Below are positions 59,852-64,000 of a DNA stretch of 64,000 nt, piece after piece (position 1 is the first letter of the stretch; each line of letters opens with the position of its first letter). The position numbers and the translations under genes were made by a program. The DNA comes from Acanthacorydalis orientalis (taxonomy: Eukaryota; Arthropoda; Insecta; Megaloptera; Corydalidae). The notes under the pieces are model-generated. The model was not told where the DNA came from, did no database searches, and saw only the letters and a program-made list of their open reading frames with translations. Where the stretch lies: NCBI GenBank assembly GCA_034766995.1, contig CM068315.1, positions 43,936,818 through 44,000,817 of the forward strand, in the 5' to 3' direction.

Positions 59852-60170
59852 CCACTTTGAATAAGTTGTGTCAGTTTTTTGTAGTTTCTGCATAGTGATA
59901 GTACGCTGTGACAACATTTTTGTCACAATTGTATGGTATTATATTTACTTATATAATCAATAAGCAAAAGTTAAAGTTATATATTTCACCAGTAGATTAC
60001 ATGATGTGATAGTTTTGAAATTATTTCAAAGTATTATGAATTTATGCCTTGAAGATGCCTTCTTTTTCAGTGCAAATTTCTGTTGAGAAGTCTGATAGAA
60101 AATGAAATAATTTCCAGTTGAATATATTTGTTACACCACATGTATTTTATTTCAAGTAAATAAAAAGAAA
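59852..60170 (+). terminator. 3' UTR of the anoctamin gene with poly(A) signal
   Basis: AATAAA at 60159-60164 is the first good signal after the TAG at 59849-59851. Further AATAAA copies near 60378 and 60401 could extend the UTR. Confidence 0.5.
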
Positions 60171-62115
60171 TCAATTTGTATAAATTATAATCATTGTATA
60201 TGTTTTTCAGTGTGTTTTGTCGATGCTTTACATTTTTGACATCATGTTATTTGCTTAAGAAATATATGTTAGAAAAAATATTTTCTTTTCATGCTGTGGT
60301 GAAAGATTACTGTCACATTTTATGTATGTGATCCACAATGGTGATCAATATCAATCTTTGATCTCAACATGTAAAATAAAAATTGATTAATATAAGTATA
60401 AATAAATATACAAATGTGTTAGTTGTTATTTTAAGCAATATTTTGTATGGTTGTTCCTGTATTTGAAAGACTGTAAATAATCGGTTTGCAAAATACCTGA
60501 TTGCATAAAATTCAGTTAATTATAAATATGACAAAATACAAATTTACATAATACAAGTGGGTTCACTTACAAATATGAAAAAGAAGCAACATATATTTTT
60601 TATCAGTAATATTATTAATATAATACTACACTGTAATAAGAAGCAATATATTATATGATTAATGTAGATATAAATAAATCTAATGAAGATGTATCAAATG
60701 TTGCATTCAATATTTTGTATATTTATTTATACATTGTACACAGTATAAATAGGCATTATATAGTTGTACGTCCAAATATTGTTATACTACTGTTGTTAGG
60801 ATAAAGTTTTAGGTACTAAATATCGTAGCATTTTATAATATTGAATGCGTATTATGTTTACTTTGTCATCTGATTCATGTTTGATTTAACCGAACATTTA
60901 TACAGCTGATTTTCAAAATAGTTCTTCAAACATATCTTTTGTAGACATATCTGTGATCATTGAGTCAATTTGATTTTCATTGTCAGTTTATTGTATTTGT
61001 TTCTCTTCCACGACAGTTTCATTTCTTTTTCACTTTTTTCATAATTGATTCCTACAAATAATAAATGCTTCCAAGAAAATCAATATATTGAGAATTGTAT
61101 ATTTTTAAAATTTCCAATTTAAACTGAAATAAAAATTTTGTAAAATTTTTTCAGTCTACATTGAACAAAAATTGTTTTTTGAAATTAAAAAAAAACTAAA
61201 AAAATAAAAAAATATGATATTGGTATTTCTACAAAATCGATGATATACAATTTCTAGAAATCAAGATGAAATTTGAAAAATAATTAAAAAAAATTTTATA
61301 AAGAATATTATTTTTAAGCCTAAATATACTTCCATTAACAGCAATTTAGATCTTATAGTAATTCTATTTTATTATGAATTTTGAAACTTCAATTTTTGTA
61401 AATTTGAAACACGGATGTTACATCAGTTAAATCGTTTGCATTGATAGTCGAAACATGTTTTAAAGTAACACGTCAGAAATGCATTAACTGTAAATTGTTA
61501 ATTTTATCTATAATGTTAAATAACATATTGATCTCTAAGCACATAGATAAAACAAAAATAATTGCTCAATAAGGAGTGTGTAATTTGTAAAAACTATCTT
61601 GTATCTAATATTTACCATCTTGGTTTCACTTTTTTGAATGTAATTGAAGGGAAAAGACAAGTAATATACAATTAACCATGAAGTCAGATGCATTTGTTAA
61701 GTAGTTTATTGTGTATTCACCATACTAAAGATATTCGCACAAAGAAAATTTAGGTTTACGCATTAATCAAAACGTGCACTCTCATAGTCATGGAATATAT
61801 TTTCAATTGTATAAATTTTAATAGGTTAGTGCTGATGCAATATATTTTGTATACATAATATTGATTCACGATGCAGACTATAGCGGTCTATAACGACAAA
61901 TATCCAGGACAAAGCCAGTTGTTTGTTAAGTGTTGCTTTAAGACTGCTTGTTAAATGTATTTACAAAAATTAATAAACTGACTGTTAAGAGTTTCCTTGA
62001 TTGTTCTATTATTTTCTATTAACGGTTTTTCTTATGATTTCTACAGATTGTCTAACTGAAAAAATTCTAAATTATAAGAAAATCATTTCAAAATAATTTC
62101 TTTGAAAATTAAAAT
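60171..62115. other. Spacer between convergent genes
   Basis: AT-rich sequence between the 3' ends of the anoctamin gene (+) and the PCNA-associated-factor gene (-). No open frame or repeat unit is recognised. Confidence 0.5.
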
Positions 62116-62121
62116 TTTATT
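62116..62121 (-). terminator. Poly(A) signal of the PCLAF-like gene
   Basis: AATAAA on the minus strand, about 60 bases beyond the stop codon. Confidence 0.55.
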
Positions 62122-62181
62122 TATAAAAAAATACAGATACTTTTATGAAACTTAACAGTGTAATAGAAGGCTAATTTATAA

Positions 62182-62748
62182 TTAATCATCGTATTTGATT
62201 TTCTTTATTTTATTCTCAGTATCATCATTGACATTTGTTTCGTTCTGTTCTTTTTCTTCATCAATTTCTGGGCTTCTATTAACATTTTGTGGATCTGCAG
62301 GATCATTATTTTCTTTATCTTCTATTTTAACACTTTCAGGTACGCTATCAGACTCATCCACTTGTTTCTCATTCTCGTCAACAACTTGTGAAGAACTTGA
62401 CACCTGTGTCGATGACTTTGGAATGCGAACTTTTAATGTTGATGGTTGACCAAAAAACTTCGTTATTTCTTTTTGCCACGATGGTGTTTCTCGAGGACAG
62501 TAAGAATTCCCTCCACCCTGAGATGATTTTCCTAAACAAAATAAGTTGTTGAAAAGGAAATCATTTTGAAATCGATTTTTCATACCTTTATCGTTTCCAA
62601 AGTTTTCTGTCACTCTGGACATTCTTGAACTAACCTTCGATGATTTTCCTCCGACTTAAAAGAATTTAATTAATTAATGATTATGAATTAAATTACAATA
62701 TTATGCTAAAATACCTTTTATACCAACTTGGTCTTTTGTTCGAACCAT
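62182..62748 (-). CDS. PCLAF: PCNA-associated factor (PCLAF/PAF15) orthologue
   Basis: Three minus-strand exons: 62748-62715, 62654-62586 and 62531-62182, giving 150 residues (human 111). The start MVRTKDQVGIK matches the family's MVRTK opening. A Lys/Ser-rich segment (VGGKSSKVSSR) occupies the place of the ubiquitinated lysine region. The core NSYCPRETPSWQKEITKFF contains the PIP box Q-K-E-I-T-K-F-F that inserts into PCNA during replication and translesion synthesis. DKENNDP supplies a KEN box for APC/C-Cdh1-driven removal after S phase. The acidic tail is longer than in vertebrates and ends in a basic IKKIKYDD. Intron 2 is 54 nt with no in-frame stop, so its retention would add 18 residues. 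Confidence 0.93.
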
Positions 62749-62800
62749 TTTTTAAAACAATGTACAAAACACTAAATCGAATTCTGTGACAGAATAATAC

Positions 62801-62808
62801 GCGCCAAA
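62801..62808 (-). promoter_or_regulatory. E2F-type site upstream of PCLAF-like gene
   Basis: On the minus strand the sequence reads TTTGGCGC, an exact E2F consensus (TTTSSCGC), 53-60 bp before the ATG. A TTTGAA at 62829-62824 on the same strand could be a CHR-like element but is common in AT-rich DNA. Mammalian PCLAF is cell-cycle regulated through E2F/DREAM, so the site is in the expected place. Confidence 0.6.
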
Positions 62809-62829
62809 CTAAAATACAAACTTTTCAAA

Positions 62830-63747
62830 TTTATTATATATTGTTTTAAGTATTTTTCATATTATTACGTTGGCAAATCGTAGCGCGTAAGTGTCAAATT
62901 TTAAACTTTTGAAAGTAATAGCTATATTTTATTTAAAATTTTGCATGATTATAAGTTAAATAAAAAACTTTGGGTTTGTAATCAATGCGATTAAGTAAAT
63001 AAAATGAAGCTATAGCAGTTGATAACAAATATCGTAATGTGATATGAACACATGCTTTTTTAAACATATCTTTGAGGTTATCTGTCAAATTGCACGTTCA
63101 TTAAAAACATAATTTATTATGATTGATATTTGCCTTATTTATATTTTATAAATAATTTATTTCATTAGTAATTAATTAAATTTTGTTGGTCTTATCAAAG
63201 ATATATTGTAGACATATTTCTTAATAACATTTTGAATACTCCTAGTCTTTATTTCCTTTATGATGTTATTTAATCGACAAAATTATCGATTTCTTTTAAA
63301 ATATACGTTTTTAAATTATTCATGTATCAATTTAAGTCTATTACAACCACATTTTATTAAGTAAGAATGAATTAATTACATAACTTGTTCATTTCGATTT
63401 ATTTATAATTTTATGGCTATAACATCCTGGTAACTGTATCTCTTATAAAATTATGTAAGTGCTAAATACTGACTAGAGTTTGTTCGGTGTTATTTTGTTA
63501 TAGACATTTAAGTGAAGTTGAGTGATATTTCAGTTGTCTGCTACTATATGATTAAAGTATGTATTTATTTTTTAAATATATTTTATTTGTATTGTGTTGT
63601 TTATATGAATTTGAATCTAAAAGTAATTAAACAGAAATTCTTTTTAGAATGGATTGTTTATGACATATCAAATTGTATTAGAATAATCATATATGTTGTT
63701 ACAGCTCCAACAATCTGAAATATATATGCTTATTAAATAGTAAATTG

Positions 63748-63801
<54 letters not shown>

Positions 63802-64000
63802 TACACATATATACACATATATACATATTTTCATACGTACCGAAAATATTAAAGTATAATTCAAATCAAAAAATCCACAGGCTGTAAACGATATTTTTTG
63901 ATGTAGTAATTGCAGGGAATATATTTGTACCTAAAATTGCGAAAAAAATATTTAATTTCTTTTATTAATTGATATAAAAATATATTAACTTGAAAAAGCT
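62830..64000. other. AT-rich sequence to window end
   Basis: No gene is recognised. The 68-codon frame at 63512-63718 has no supporting feature. A mosaic (TA)n/(ATATACAC)n array occupies 63750-63827. Confidence 0.5.
63750..63827. repeat. (TA)n followed by (ATATATACAC)-type minisatellite
   Basis: A TA tract of about 40 bp passes into three to four regular 10-bp units with AC insertions. Confidence 0.95.

Noticed and set aside
63512..63718. Small hydrophobic open frame near the right edge
   Set aside because: Hydrophobicity is expected from T-rich sequence. No start context, motif or neighbour supports a gene.

Overview
This is eukaryotic nuclear DNA from an insect. It is very AT-rich, with many long (TA)n tracts, relics of mariner-family transposons, short introns with GT/AG borders and a single nuclear tRNA gene. 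Base composition, intron sizes and repeats suggest a hymenopteran such as a bee, but nothing in the window fixes the species. The organism assignment is an inference.

Layout. Bases 1-15.2 kb hold no convincing gene. They contain two mariner relics (826-1634 and about 2578-2922), several short mariner-derived elements, a 109-bp near-perfect hairpin (5665-5773) and microsatellites. At 15.26-16.02 kb lies a less AT-rich block with E-boxes, a TATA-like element and a strong splice donor. I read it as the promoter and 5' UTR exon of the large gene whose coding exon begins just after a splice acceptor at 42419. If so, 16.0-42.4 kb is one giant intron of about 26.4 kb. It contains a dispersed dyad-symmetric repeat family, a diverged tandem array with a period of about 330 bp (36.1-37.3 kb), an antisense tRNA-Lys(UUU), a hAT-like short element and a possible nucleotidyltransferase fragment.

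The right-hand third is gene-dense. An uninterrupted 2,098-codon exon (42437-48733, +) encodes a secreted, Gln/Thr/Pro-rich protein with almost no cysteine that I do not recognise. A two-exon gene (49943-50289, +) encodes a 95-residue single-pass membrane protein. An 18-exon gene (51090-59851, +) encodes an anoctamin-8 (TMEM16H) orthologue of about 1,011 residues; I placed every splice junction by frame continuity and family similarity. A three-exon gene on the minus strand (62182-62748) encodes a PCLAF/PAF15 orthologue with its N-terminal VRTK motif, PIP box and KEN box, and an E2F-type site lies 53-60 bp upstream of its start codon. No functional link among these four genes is evident.

No defence, toxin or viral system was found. 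The least explained structures are the 330-bp tandem array, the dispersed dyad repeat family, the long hairpin and the large secreted protein.
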